Shown here piece after piece: positions 21,801 to 33,399 of a stretch of DNA of 64,000 bases (position 1 is its first letter; every line of letters begins with the position of its first letter). The stretch lies in assembly GCA_963854835.1 (NCBI GenBank), contig OY978526.1, positions 73,318,418-73,382,417 on the forward strand. The letters are read 5' to 3'. The notes under the pieces are model-generated. The model saw only the letters and a list, made by a program, of their open reading frames with translations, was not told the DNA's origin and did not search any database. Source of the DNA: Megamerina dolium. Lineage: Eukaryota > Arthropoda > Insecta > Diptera > Megamerinidae. The position numbers were made by a program, and so were the translations under genes.

Positions 21801-24665
21801 TATAGATTTTCGAGAAATGCCAGCGGACCAATAATCTTTGGAATATGAGTCTTTGATGTCGTATTGTTCGAAATATGCGGCGGTTGTTGTTGTTGCTGTT
21901 GTGGCTGTTGATATTGTTGTTGTTGTCTCTTAATTACCATCAGAATATTCGAGGTGATCTCATGATTGAAGGGCAAATCCAATATTAAATCCATGATTAG
22001 AATGGCATTTAAATTGGATTCGTCAAATTGTCGTAGAAATGCATAATGCGGATGATTACTATATTTGAGTAGAAGCTGTTTTAATTCAGGGGTTTGTTGT
22101 ATTCGCTGTGACTGTGCAAAATTATCAATGACACCAATGATTTTAGATACTTCAAAGCCCTTGGCTGCGACATTTTTAATTTGTTCCACTGTGGCTTTGG
22201 GTTCATGTGATTGGCTACTATTTTGTTCCAGTTGCTGATAGTTTTTATATATTGTGGCAAGTTTTTGTTTAACCTGTTGCTGTTGTTCGACCAGTTTTAG
22301 TTCTTGATTTAAATTGTTATTGTGTAAATTGAACTTCTGTAATTTAGAAATTAGTAAATTATTTTGTATTTTCTTCTTGTATACATAGATATATGCGATG
22401 ATGGCGATGATAATCATCATCATTATGATGCTATTGCAAACAAGTTATGCGCTGTGGCAACAACCAATTGAACTACGATTTCATTATACACATACCATCT
22501 CGCTTATGCCTAATAGCAGTCAGTACAACAATGGAATATGATATAATCTTATATATTACATTAATTATAATTATATTTGTTTTAATTAAGCATATTCTGT
22601 AATATATTCACTCACCTCTATGATATTTTTAACTTCGTTAAAATTATTCGATGCCAATGCCATAAATGCCAAGTCTTCTGGTGAAGTTAGCATTTTCGGA
22701 ATTATGTTATATTCGCGTGAGCTTCGAGCAACATCACTTCGATATCCTGTAGAAGTTTGTATTGAATGCACTCTGGTCACTCTCGCACTTCCACGGGCCT
22801 GACATTGTTCAGCGGGATGAGTACGGCGACTAACTGCAGCACCACTAAAGGTAGCACGACGTCGATTTCTCGCCAGCTTGCGTCTTGTTAAACTTCTATA
22901 AGTACTACGATCATACCCCTCATCATCACTGGAGGATTTTTCGACAGGATTTACATGAAATTTAACTAATTGTAAAATATCATCTGGCTCCAATTCACAA
23001 TGTTGTCGTGTACTGTCGGCGCGCATTAAAGATTCATCAATTTTCTGCAATACTGAATATTTCCACAATGTATAACTGATGTTATCGACAATTTTCTGAA
23101 AACGATTCTGTAACCATTTGGGTGCTTGCTTATAATCATCAGTGTGTAATTTTTTTGTAGTGAAATTCTTCAAAAACATAAATATAGTATGTAAGGCTTT
23201 CTCACGACAAATGAAACCACAACGGGAATTGCGTGTAGTAGTAGTTGTAGTAGGTGGTACTAATGTGCTAATCACTGTATCGGCAGCTTCATCAGAACTG
23301 CTACTATCAGTTCTTATTGACTTTCTGCGTGCACCTTGATCTTCGGTCACATTGGAAGTGTTTTGTATATCTGACCATCGCAAAAATATCATCTTAAAAA
23401 TATCTTCTATTAGTGAGCAGAGCACATCCATTTTTATTTGACGTAATATTGTATTGAGTTGTGACATTTTACTGGTGTAGTACTGATCAATATTCACTGC
23501 AGAATCTTCGATAATAACTTCATATACCGTTCGTAGTGCAAAATAATAATTAAAAATCGCCAATTCCTGATCACAAGTACATATTATGGTGGGCATTTGT
23601 TTTTGCCATGCATTTATCGATTCAATAAGGCGACGTGTTTCTTCATATCTGAAGGAAAAAATTATATAATTATTATTACATACTATAGACACTGCAGAAA
23701 AATTATAAATACATACTTTGCATCTATTTGATACTCATACAACAGATCCAATATACCAGTGGCATTTAGAAGCTTTTCAATTTTAATAGTCTTATAATTT
23801 TCCGCGTTCTTTTTCAGAAATTCTAATATCAGAGCTATGCGTTGAAAGTCAGCATAGAAAAATTTATGCACTTCTTGTAAATCAGTTGGCATTTCATCCA
23901 AATTATACTCATCTAACCATTTGGCAATGTTGCCAATGGATGATAATGTATTGCTGGGATTTGCAAATTCGTTTATTATTTTCAGTATTAGCATATTATT
24001 ATGTATAGCAACATCTTTAATGCATTTAAATGATTTCAATTTTGCACATACAACTGGAACAAAGTGTAACTTTTTTTTATATGCTAAATACAAAATCATT
24101 TCTTTCGAGGGAAATGTGTCGAAACTGTTTTCCCATTGACGTTCCAGGTATGTTGAAATTTTGTCCAACAACTTGGTTTCTTTGCGACCAAGAAGAGCTA
24201 AATATACTTGATCCTTATTGGATACAGTAGTTATTTGTTGTATTAACTTATGACGTAGGGACACATTATCTAAGATGTTTATGGGAAAATTTGCAAGAAA
24301 ATTGATGAATTCCAATGAAAATTCCTCAGTATTTTTCTCCAAAAACAAACGTAATGCCTCCGTAATAATTCTATCGACAAAGAATTTCGATCTTTCACGA
24401 GTCAATTCTAATATCTGTAAAGTGGGATATGGCAAACGTAGTGTCAATTCAACCATTTGTTCGTAATATTTTTGAACATCACCACCATCAGCACCCCGAC
24501 GCAGTGAATGCAAAAATTGCTAAGAAATTAAAATAGATATAGTATTCAAATTAAATTTTGTTTTTAATAATAAAATATTTCTTCACTCACTTTAAAAAGC
24601 TCTTCATCATTATTAGATAAAATTGACAAATATTTTTTTTCTTCTTCTCCAAGCTCCAACTCCAT
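12772..24665 (-). CDS. ZFYVE26: ZFYVE26 / spastizin (FYVE-CENT) orthologue, 8 exons
   Basis: Exons in transcript order are 24665-24591, 24519-23717, 23648-22616, 22336-21013, 18060-16069, 15999-14861, 14772-14642 and 13195-12772. They total 6921 nt, or 2306 aa (human about 2540), in frame at every junction. A FYVE zinc finger lies at about residues 1478-1547: WVRD, RRHHCRRCGR, VRICNDC, with all paired cysteines. It should bind PI3P on endosomal membranes. The C-terminal GGKNVEEGFG-type segment is present as CGKNVEEGFGLAYS, followed by the ISCHIFIGQLKSAYLLA block of the family. The human protein acts with spatacsin and AP-5 in lysosome reformation and autophagy, and also in cytokinesis. A Gln-rich insert occurs in exon 4 (about 21870-21930). 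The exon 6 donor CAG|GTTTTT is weak. Intron 4 (18061-21012) holds transposons. The likely Drosophila counterpart is CG5270. Confidence 0.9.
13379..13700. repeat. Diverged tandem repeat in ZFYVE26 intron 7
   Basis: Two adjacent units of about 117 bp. When read on the minus strand, each gives a similar string (HIGATPEQYLEY / DIGPTPEQRLEY, then HLSHLSL / NLPHLSL). The frame is open for 105 codons, but it lies in a confirmed intron and resembles no known domain. A decayed repeat is more likely than an exon. Confidence 0.5.
13730..14260. repeat. Degenerate repeat of about 200-250 bp, intron 7
   Basis: Two rough copies share the order CATTTATTT...(C/A)TTTTTCGG.A.AT...TAGG.G...AAATGCA.(A/G)C at about 13835-13925 and 14060-14215, with a third partial trace. 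Nothing coding is seen. Confidence 0.4.
16655..16864 (-). other. FYVE zinc-finger coding segment of ZFYVE26
   Basis: Codes for the eight-cysteine FYVE finger within exon 5. The basic RRHHCRRCGR patch that contacts PI3P is intact. Confidence 0.9.
18061..18835. other. First part of ZFYVE26 intron 4, AT-rich
   Basis: No repeat family or gene is recognised. The small ORF at 18526 is not supported. Confidence 0.35.
18836..19207 (-). mobile_element. Near full-length SINE, tail A, in ZFYVE26 intron
   Basis: The plus strand begins with (AAAT)n, about seven units at 18838-18863, then ATGTGGCACTTATAGGCCC. It ends with the complement of the head (GAACCCACGATC...CACTGAGCTACGGTACCC). The B box is intact (complement of GGGTTCAATCCC). 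It has diverged moderately from the copy at 8518. Confidence 0.85.
19208..19664. other. Intron 4, nothing recognised
   Basis: AT-rich intron between two mobile elements. Confidence 0.3.
19665..20662 (-). pseudogene. LINE remnant: RT end, RNase H, Cys tail, (TAA)n 3' end
   Basis: Minus-strand order: QGGVISPLLWTLVIDE and QGYEDDVVVY, the usual YADD box with Ala changed to Glu (20471-20662). Next is a degraded RNase H (20153-20474), then a C-terminal zinc motif (CEMYTESSEHILCECPAL, about 19840-19900). The 3' UTR contains AGGTCGCAGTGCA (about 19692), shared with the LINE at 40245, followed by a short TAATAATAAT tail. It is frameshifted and dead. It abuts a SINE at 20663. I-like clade is inferred from the RNase H and TAA tail. 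Confidence 0.75.
20663..20877 (-). repeat. SINE, head and body, tail missing
   Basis: Starts abruptly at CTACTTATTTTAGCCAGTTC and ends with the complement of the tRNA-like head (CAGCCGGGGCTTGAACCCAC...). The tail is absent at the junction with the LINE remnant, so the A or B type cannot be told. Confidence 0.7.
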
Positions 24666-25410
24666 TGCAATTATTTCAATACTCAGCACTGATGATTATA
24701 ATTATATTGTGATGTGCAACTTAAATGATTAATCTTTTTTATATATAATACTTTTTTTGTTCATGATAAGCATTAATACGTGATTTCATTTTGTTCTTGT
24801 TGTTTTTAAAAAGAAATCTATTTCATTTTACTCATTTTATTCGTGTTTTTATTCATACACTTTGGACTAATGCACATTTTTCTAAAGTAGAATACTAATA
24901 AAACATAAAAGTAAAATTTAAAATAATAAAAAACGAGACAATCACTTTATTGCTAATCTAAACCTTTGTTGCAATTGCATATATATGTAAATGTCTTCTT
25001 CTTTGGTACTTTTTTGCCTACCCTCTGCTCTTTTGTACTTTCTTGCACGAACAGCTGTATTTGTTTTGATTATTTCAAACAGTGTTGTGAGGTGAAAAAC
25101 CAATTTTCATAGTGGTAATCGCACAATCAAGTATTCCTGATTAGTATACAATATAAGTAAATTTGATGATTCGATGTAATACCATCATCCTCAATTGCAA
25201 ATTTGTTTACTTTCAAGTTTTTTAACTCTCTTTGCAATTTTAACATGTCAATGGAAGTACAATATCATTTTTTATTATCCATCTTGCACAGAACATTTCT
25301 TGTAAATTTGATTTTTTATAGTTTGCATTTTTTACGTTTTTAAAACAGATCCCAATTGATAGCAAATAATTGCTTTTTTGCAATTTTACGAGACTCCTTA
25401 GTATCTCAAT
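24666..25410. promoter_or_regulatory. Promoter side of ZFYVE26
   Basis: AT-rich region upstream of the minus-strand ATG. It contains AACAGCTGTA at 25050-25059, matching the palindromic CAGCTG E-box motif that is enriched in fly core promoters. The transcription start cannot be placed. Confidence 0.35.
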
Positions 25411-25782
25411 AAAAAAAAAATAAAAAAATAAATATGTGGCACTTAAAGCCCCAAAGGGCTCATTGGCCGAGCTTCTCTTCCATTACTGTTGTCCGTCTTA
25501 AATTTGTACAGTATTAGAAGGGACCTACTTATTTTAACCGGTTCCGAACGGCAGAACACTTGTGACATCACTTTTTCTGAGCTTTGTCACAGAGTTCTTT
25601 TAGAAGCTTTTTCATGGCAAGTTGTACTGTCGGAAGAATTGCCAATTGCTTGCCGACAGGTGGGTACCATTCGAAAGAAAAATCTTATCGATATTAAATT
25701 TGTTATGCATCAGCCGGGGATTGAACCACGACCTACAGATCAGAAGGCGAACACACTAACCACTGAGCTACGGCACCCACTT
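25411..25782 (-). mobile_element. Full-length SINE, tail A, between ZFYVE26 and VPS39
   Basis: Complete from the A-rich plus-strand end (AAATAAATATGTGGCACTTA, GCCCCAAAGGGCTC) to the complement of the head (CACTGAGCTACGGCACCCA). TCTCAATA occurs at 25404-25411 and 25783-25790, an 8-bp target duplication. It is very close to the copy at 33857, so probably a young subfamily. The antisense 100-codon ORF at 25489 is not a gene. Confidence 0.9.
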
Positions 25783-25790
25783 TCTCAATA

Positions 25791-26493
25791 GTTTCCACAA
25801 TAGTCCCTACAATTTATTTAGTTTACCGTATAAATATGAAATTAACTACGAATATCAAATTCGCAAAAATATTCAATATTAATTAAGAAATCCTATAATA
25901 TTCAATAATATTCACGTTGTAATATATTATCAAGACATCGAATTCAATAGCGATACTAATTATGTAAAATGTTTTTCATACATTTTTACAATTTATATTG
26001 TACAATCATGAATAAAAAATTTACATTTTATAAGCTATATCTCTTTATTGACAAACTTGGGGTTTACACAACACAATTTTGCGAAGACAATAGCAATACA
26101 TTCACACTTTTTTTACTAATACATACACACTTCTCTCATTGTCTTCTTTAATTTTTCAAAGACAGTAAATAGGACAATTCGGTGACATAACCTAAACAAA
26201 ACAATATTAGAGCACGAAATTCATACGAAACGACACAAACGGTGGTTGCTGAAAAGTACATTGTCTGGACGCCTACGTTACACAAGCAAATTTTTCCTTT
26301 TAATTATCGTGATCCAAATGCGTCAAATATATCACATCCTGAATACCATTAAAAGTAAAAAATAGCCAAAATTGGAACAAGTGGCAACTATATGTTAAGT
26401 AAACAATATCAATAATCAGCTGATTGATTTAGATAGTTTGATAAAAATTAGAATAGAAAAATATAAAATTGGTGGAAAATATTAATTGTAATA
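25791..26493. promoter_or_regulatory. Promoter side of VPS39
   Basis: AT-rich. The palindrome AATCAGCTGATT at 26414-26425 lies about 70 bp before the ATG and matches the fly core-promoter E-box motif. No TATA box is evident, as is common for housekeeping genes. Confidence 0.4.
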
Positions 26494-29400
26494 ATGCATC
26501 AAGCTTACAATATTCATTCCATAATAAAACAAGGAGTGCATATTGAATCAATTGCAGCATATGGTAAGAGAATAATCCTTTTTATTCATTCTGCTAAATG
26601 ACTCATTCATCTTCTCTAGGTGATAATGTGATCCTTGGTACACGCAGTGGTCAATTGATCATGTACTCTGTTGATGAAAATGGTGCTATTAATATGCTAA
26701 ATTTCAATAAGAATTTTAGCAAGAAGGCCATCACACAAATGAAGGTGATTGCCTCAGAACATCTATTGTTTGTGTTGACGGACAATATGATACATGTATG
26801 TGATATTAGCCGCAGAGAAAGTAATTTCGGTTTTATACATAGTTCACCAGCAACAAAAGGATGTAGTGTTTTTACGCTGGACGTAAAGGTAAGTAAAATG
26901 TTGTGGAAATGTAGAATTGAAAATGTTGTTCTTTATTAAAATAATGACATTCCATCTTCTGTGTATAGACAGTGAAATCTACTACCGGTGTCATAGTGCC
27001 AGTTATACGCGTTTGTTGTGCTATCAAAAGACGTTTACAATTCTTTTATTGGAAAATTGATAAACTCCATTCACCAGAATTCAGCATTGAACTAAAGGAT
27101 GTTCCAAAAGCATTGCTATTGGTAGATGATGTTGTGTGCGTTGGCTTCAAAGACGAATACGTCATTTACAATGTACGTAAGACTCTTATGAATATATGCA
27201 TACATTTCTTGTCATGATTCTCTTCACAGATTCACTCTAACCAACCGGAAAAACATGATCTGATTGTGACGTCTTCATCACACAGTTTAGATCCCTGTAT
27301 ATGTCTATTGAAAAATAATATTATTGGTGTATCGAAAGATGAATATTTAGTTGCTATTGATCCAACCGAATATGTAAATCAGAAAGATGCAAAATCGAAA
27401 ACACAAGGCAGCCTTGAGGGCACAGTAGCAAGAAGTGGACAAGGTACAATTAAGCCAATGATGTGGAGCAGTCCATTATTAAATTTAGGTAATGTTATTA
27501 TGTATTTTGCAAATTTATTGCATTTTTATATTTTATTCTAATGTTACATCCAGTTTGGGATGAACCATATGCCATTGGACGAGTTGCAAATGCTATTGAA
27601 GTGCGTAGTCTAGAGAGTAACAGCATCAACAAAGATACTCTCGTACAAACTATACCTGAATTGGCAAAAATTAAATTTCTTGAGCGTTCTTCACAAGGTG
27701 TTATATTTGCAGCTGCCACTTCGGAACTTTGGTGTATACGTCTTGTCGATATACAAACCCAAAGGCAGCAATTATTGCAACAAAAGAAATTTCACTTGGC
27801 TATCGAATTAACAGTATGTTTCTTTATATTTCGATAATAGGCATAATCACGAATTATCAATTGTTTCTCATTTAGCATATATCATTAGAGCCGGATGAGA
27901 TGAAGGCGGAAATAATACGCCAAATACATATGCGCTATGCAAAGGAATTATTTGCAAATAAACAATTTTCTGATGCAATGGAGGAATTTAAAAAAGCCGC
28001 TGCCGATCCTTATGATGTCATACGTCTATTCCCGAATTTGTTGCAAGATCAGTCCAATAAGTCAACAACAACTGTTGAGGGCAATGAAATACCTGTAAAT
28101 CCATTATTAATGCCACCACTTGAAGATAAAGATTTAGAAAATGCCATTATAGCGTTGATAGAGTTTTTGGCTATGGCTCGTCAAAAAGAAGTTGTGAAAT
28201 TGCGTGATTCTAAAAGCACTTCGAAATCGTTGTTATCCATAATTGATACGACTTTACTGAAATGCTATTTGCAGGTAAGAATCGACAATATGTACTATTC
28301 AAATTGAAATACTCTATATTTGATAACATATTTCATTATAGACGAATGATACACTTGTCGCTCCTTTGCTACGTTTGAATCAATGTCATTTGGAGGAGTC
28401 GGAGAAAACTTTAAAAAAACACGATAAAATCGCCGAATTAATTATACTCTACCAAGTGAATGGCAAACATGAGAAAGCACTGCAACTGTTAAAGGCACGA
28501 TCAAGTATTGAAGGTTCAATACTATTCGGATGTGATCGTACTATTAAATATCTACAGGAACTTGGTCCAACACATTTGCACTTGATTTTCGAGTTTTCCA
28601 ATTGGGTACTACAACAACAACCGGAAGAAGGCTTACGTATATTTACTGAAAATTATCTTGAAATAGAAAGTTTGCCACGAGCAAGTGTTTTAGATTTTCT
28701 AGTAAAACATCACAAAGCGCTAGTTATTCCATACTTGGAACATGTTATACATGAATGGAAGGATGATAATACATTTATACACAACGTTCTTGTGCGGCAA
28801 TACCGTGAGAAAGTACAAAATCTTATAGAGGAATTAAAAGACGACGATTCTAATGATGAAAAACAGTAAGTCCATTACCTTTTCTTGAAATTTTACGAAA
28901 AAGCAATATAATTAATATCGTCTGCATTGTAATATAGTGAGACTCTTCGAAATTATCGCTCCAAATTATGTGATCTGCTTAAGAATTCGAAAAACTACTC
29001 ACCCGATGTGGTACTTAATGATTTTCCAACAAATATTATGCTTGAAGAACGTGCTATTATTTTGGGCCGCTTGAAGAAACACGAAAAAGTGCTGGCAATC
29101 TACATTCAAGTATTAGGTGATGTGCAGAAGGCATCTGAATATTGTGAAGAGCACTACGATGATGATAACGATGTATTCCTAATACTTCTAAAGACCCTAC
29201 TAAATCCCATGAAAGCACCACCATATGAAGGTAATAATTTTCATCCCAACTTTTTGACACCTGATCAGGATGTTGTCTTAAGTTTGCTGAATAAATATGC
29301 TACTAAAATAGATCCTGTCAAAGTGTGGCCTGTAAGTAAAAAAATTATAATTCATATTCTGAATTTCACTTTCGATCGAAATCGTTTGGAATTTTATAAA

Positions 29401-29865
29401 TGTGAAAACTCAAAGTACAATCGATTATTGACTATGCTTTTGCAATTGGTTTAGGTACTACTATCGAATATGAAATTCAGAAGAAGGTAAAAAATTATAC
29501 TAATAATTGATAATTAATTGAATATGATTTTGTTTTTTCAGTATCTACCTGATGATTTGCCTGTTTATAAGTTGGAGAATTATTTGAATACTGTCTTGCG
29601 AACTCAAATGGCTCAAAAACATCATCTACTCATTATGAAAGGTTTATTAGCAGCTGAAATTCTACGAACGAAAGAATTGATCCAAGAACAAGAGAACAAA
29701 TCTGTGGAGATTACAGAATCGACCGTGTGTCCCGAGTGTACGAAACGTTTTACAAGTCAAAGCGCATTTGTACGTTATCCAAATGGTGAAGTAGTACACT
29801 TGTTGTGTCACGATAAAAGAGCTCAAACATCAACAGTATTTGAAACAGCTACAAATAATAATTAA
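26494..29865 (+). CDS. Vps39: VPS39 / Vam6, HOPS complex subunit, 9 exons
   Basis: Exons are 26494-26563, 26620-26888, 26969-27172, 27230-27488, 27554-27813, 27876-28274, 28342-28865, 28938-29331 and 29542-29865. They give 2703 nt, 900 aa (human about 886), and all junctions are in frame with GT-AG. The N-terminal CNH/beta-propeller part (YGDNVILGTRSGQLIMYSV, about residues 23-42) is followed by a helical clathrin-repeat middle and the Vps39-type C-terminus. The latter has a zinc-like CPEC...HLLC cluster (about 856-882) and FVRYPNGEVVH. In the family, VPS39 binds Rab7 and tethers late endosomes, autophagosomes and lysosomes as part of HOPS. TGFBRAP1 is the nearest alternative but is shorter and less similar at the C-terminus. 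Intron 8 contains an open stretch that could be retained. The neighbouring divergent gene, ZFYVE26, works in the same organelle. Confidence 0.92.
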
Positions 29866-31047
29866 CTTTATGACGCGTATAGGTATATTGAGATATGTTA
29901 ATTCTTGTATTACAAATTTACATATAAGTTGGAAATAGAAAAATATAAGTGTATATATGACAGTGACAAAGCAATGTGACGAGTGACTAATGATGGCATA
30001 AAAATGGAATGTTCATAATATACAAAGTAGCCGGCAAGTTAGTTGAGTTTTTTATGAGTTTGCATATTATGTGTTTTTATTGTGACCTATTGTCACTTTC
30101 ATGCATTGTTAGAATAAGGCCTTAAAAATGAGTTGAGAGGAAAGTGAAATCAAAAATTTTTTTTTAATATTTATATGTATAGCATTTATTATTTTATTTG
30201 TTTGCCCAATTAATTGTATTAAAATTGCATTGACAAATTCTATATAATATATATTTAGATATATGTATACGGTCAGTAAAGGTCCGACGAACCTTCTATG
30301 TAATATTTAAAATAATAATAATAATAAAATGTACACCTATTGTATAGTAAATCTAATTTTTCCATTCACAATATGGAAATTTAACAAAAGGGTAAGCTTA
30401 TTTACTTTTAATTATTATGGTATTATCTTTCTGATAATTTGAATATAATTTAACCACTAAGACAATCGAAAAATATTACCTTCTTTTGTCCAATTATTAC
30501 TTTCAGAAATGCCACCTTGTGTGTGTATCGTCAAAATATTTGACAGTTACAAAAATAAGTCAATAAGTAAAAGTTTTTGCAAATTATTACAAATTTTACG
30601 ATTTCTTACTGGAAATGTATTCGCATACGCCAAAAACCAGTAAAAGAGAGGAAATTGAGAGAGCAAATTATTTCCTCTCTGTGATAATTGTTGCAAATTT
30701 TTATTGGTAATATTTCTACTAGTAGAATTCGTACATAAAAAAACAGCTGTTCTTACTGGCAAGTGTCAGAACTGAAGGAGTTGGGAAATTGTAAGATTTA
30801 CATCTTACAATTTTTCCGTTCTCTTACTTTTCACTTTGTTCTCATTTTTAGAGAAGATTTTTCTTACGCTCTTGAATCGTATTGATAGAGAAATTTTACT
30901 AGTAAAGTAGTTTTTCCCAATACTGAGCACTTTAGTGAGTAATCGAAAATTTTGTCTTATAACCACAGCATAAATGACAGCCATCGTTAACAGCTGATAG
31001 GTATGAAAATAAATAATGGTATTTTAAATTACATGTAACAAATAAAC
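29866..31047. other. VPS39 3' UTR and intergenic region
   Basis: AATAAAATG at about 30324 may be the VPS39 poly(A) signal. 30786-30813 is a perfect 12-bp-stem hairpin with a 4-nt loop. E-box palindromes occur at 30742-30751 (AACAGCTGTT) and 30989-30998 (AACAGCTGAT), the latter about 50 bp before the REV7 ATG. Confidence 0.45.
30989..30998. promoter_or_regulatory. CAGCTG core-promoter motif before REV7
   Basis: AACAGCTGAT, about 50 bp upstream of ATG 31048, resembles the E-box-type core-promoter element of flies. Assignment is by sequence and position only. Confidence 0.35.
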
Positions 31048-31704
31048 ATGAATATCGAAGGTATGTAAGTTTTCTAATTTCGTAAACAAATGCAAATAAA
31101 TGCATTTCTTTATTCTCATACAGAATGTACAGATCTACTAATTGAAACTCTCGAGGTTTTCATAAATCACATACTTTACGTACGTGGAGTGTATCCCAAG
31201 CAAATATTTAAACTACGTCAAGCATTCAATACACCCGTATATATTTCTATATTTCCACCGCTTAATGAATATGTACATAAAGTTCTAAGTACGGCCCGTA
31301 ATCTACGATGTGAAGGAGAATTATCACGTATGGATATAGTTCTATTTCATTCGGATCAACATATTGTTGAAACATATACAATTGATATAATTGAACCTAC
31401 GCTATCCGCGAACCATGATGATGAATTTCTACTGAAGTGTGAGGAAGAATTACGATCATCATTGTATAAATTGGCTGAGAGAGTCAATACATTGAAGAAA
31501 TTGCCAAATGATACACAATTCAAAGTACTGCTCCATACAACAGAATCTAGTTTTATACGACTGAATCATGATGCTCATTATCAAGAATTTCCATGGCTTC
31601 ATGAAACTAATATTGAATCTACGAGTAAGAGAGATTCGTTTGCATTACTGCCATTATTACCAGTGAATGCAATTGGAGTTCAAATAAATGTCAAAGTGTT
31701 TTAG
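31048..31704 (+). CDS. rev7: REV7 / MAD2L2, HORMA-domain protein, 2 exons
   Basis: Exon 1 is only 31048-31060 (ATG AAT ATC GAA G, donor GTATGT); exon 2 is 31124-31704 (acceptor ATACAG). The junction is phase 1 and gives MNIEECTDLLIETLEVF. The product is 197 aa (human 211). The HORMA fold runs through nearly the whole chain, with the family-typical N-terminus (LEVFINHILYVRGVYP). The rest keeps the order of REV7 (VHKVL...L, RMDIVLFH, then a closing beta segment GVQINVKVF). REV7 is the accessory subunit of DNA polymerase zeta (with REV3) in translesion synthesis and binds other partners through its seat-belt. The in-frame ATG at 31090 lies in the intron, so the short first exon is preferred. Confidence 0.9.
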
Positions 31705-31823
31705 AACCTAAAAAACTTAATGCGCTTGCACATATGTCTTTTAAATTAATTACAAACACACACAACTCATTTGATTTATTATCCGTATTTATTATTACAA
31801 TTACATATAAACGTCGCATAAAA
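31705..31823. other. Tail-to-tail gap between REV7 and SF3A3
   Basis: Only 119 bp separate the two stop codons, so the 3' UTRs probably overlap. TTTATT hexamers (31776, 31788) could serve as the minus-strand poly(A) signal of SF3A3. Confidence 0.5.
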
Positions 31824-33399
31824 TTAGAGTAATCCCTGTCGCTTCAAGTCTTCATATGTTTTGCGATTGACTACATTTCCCAATGAGTCTTCAAATTCTT
31901 CCTCTTGATCGGCTATCCAACGTTCACTTTGTTTTTGTGATTTGAGTTTCTCCCACAGTGTAATGGCATCTTCAATTTGTGTCACATTGGCAAAATGTGC
32001 CGTGTTGGGAATGCCTAAACAACGCATACCGTGCGCATGACGCCATTCAGCAAAATGACGCTGGAAGGCTTTTGGCCCTTTGTATGTAAAATTGCCACAA
32101 ATTTCACAATTATAACTGATATTTAAGCCGTGCAATTTGTAAAGCCAATATGGTATTGGTTTACCATCCCAACCAAGTGGTAAATTCTTGGGATTATAGG
32201 GTACATCATCAGCATCGCCATCGTCGTCATTGTCACTTTCACTAGCTTCTACATCACTATCGTCACGTTCACCCCCAGTACGTGCTTGTTTACGTTGTAC
32301 ATTTTCTTTTGTAGCACTACGTTGCTCCGACACCAATTCGGCATACTTATAAAGCAGCGCTTCCAATTGTGCAATCTCTTTGTGTCGTTCATTACCCTTG
32401 GACTGGGCGTTTGTACTTTTCCCGGACGGCTTCTTCGCCATCAACGAATGATCTAACGTTGTCTTGCCTTTGGTGGAGAACAGACGTTGAGCTCGCTCCT
32501 CTAGCGTTCCACCACATTTCATACCTAAAGCCATTAGTGCTGACTTGAGACGATCGAGGCCAAGAGATGCCAATTCCTCCCAACTTGAGAAAGCAGACAG
32601 ATCAAGATGAGCTCCAGTATTAGCCAAAGCAGATTCTGTCTCTTTAGATGCCCAACCTAAACAATAGAATTATTTAATAGAATGATTTAAAATAATTTAA
32701 ACTCAAGTAATATCTTGTACCTGGAAAAGTTCCTTGTAGCCACTGCCGTTGAAATTCAAGTTCAACCTTAACCAACTCAGCATCAACATCCAGCAATGGT
32801 AAAATTCGTACAATGAAATTGTGCAAATATGTATTCAGATTTTCGAGATATTTACGATATTCTCTATTTTTTCGATCGCGTGGTATATCGAAAACATGAT
32901 CAAATGTCATGAGGTATGTAATATAGTCGACTTTCTCAACGCCACGCAAGTTCAAATATAGTTCATAGCATTCATTCAGATCGAGATATCTACCGCCACC
33001 TTCTTCGTCTGTGAACTCCACCAAAGCTGAAATCTCTTCTTGATTATTGCACGCTTTGGCTATTTCATTAAATTCAACAGAAAGGGGAATGCTCACTTCA
33101 GCCGGATGCTTCTTGTAGAACTCTTTGATTTGATTCAAGCGAGAATAAAACTCATTGAACTCATTTGGTCCGGAGAGTGCTTGAATTTCGGCCTTACGTT
33201 CATTATCCTTGTCTTCATAGAGTTCTTTGAGTTTTGACGTCGAATTGTGATGTAATTCCAGAAGACACTTGAGGCGATGCTCCGAATAAATACGCTCTTT
33301 TTCGCCGGTTTTCTTGTTGGCATACTCATCTACCATAAGTTTAAGCAACCGCTCACGTTCTTCGTGAAAACGCCGTTGTTGCTCGAGAAGCGTTTCCAT
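31824..33399 (-). CDS. noi: SF3A3 / SF3a60 splicing factor (noisette), 2 exons
   Basis: Exons are 33399-32721 and 32656-31824: 1512 nt, 503 aa (human 501). The junction TTTCCAG|GTACAA to TTTAG|GTTGGG is phase 1 and reads [11 protein letters not shown]. The N-terminal PRP9-like helical part begins [23 protein letters not shown]-like segment ([19 protein letters not shown]) is at about 250-268, an acidic run at about 357-377, and a matrin-type C2H2 finger (CEIC...HFAEWRH) has ligands at about 410, 413, 427 and 433. It is a subunit of SF3a in U2 snRNP and helps recognise the branch site during pre-mRNA splicing in the nucleus. The start is the first ATG, in context AAACTTTATAAATGG. Confidence 0.95.

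Noticed and set aside
20993..22423. N-terminal transmembrane segment (MMMIIIAIIAYIYVY) of a separate protein
   Set aside because: This stretch lies upstream of the splice acceptor of ZFYVE26 exon 4 (22336) and is intronic.
25489..25791. 100-codon ORF, with similar ORFs at 8325-8795 minus and 33902
   Set aside because: All are readings of the SINE body on its antisense strand, not genes.
31090..31123. Start of REV7 at ATG 31090
   Set aside because: Those codons are intronic; splicing 31060 to 31124 gives a better family match and a proper GT-AG intron.
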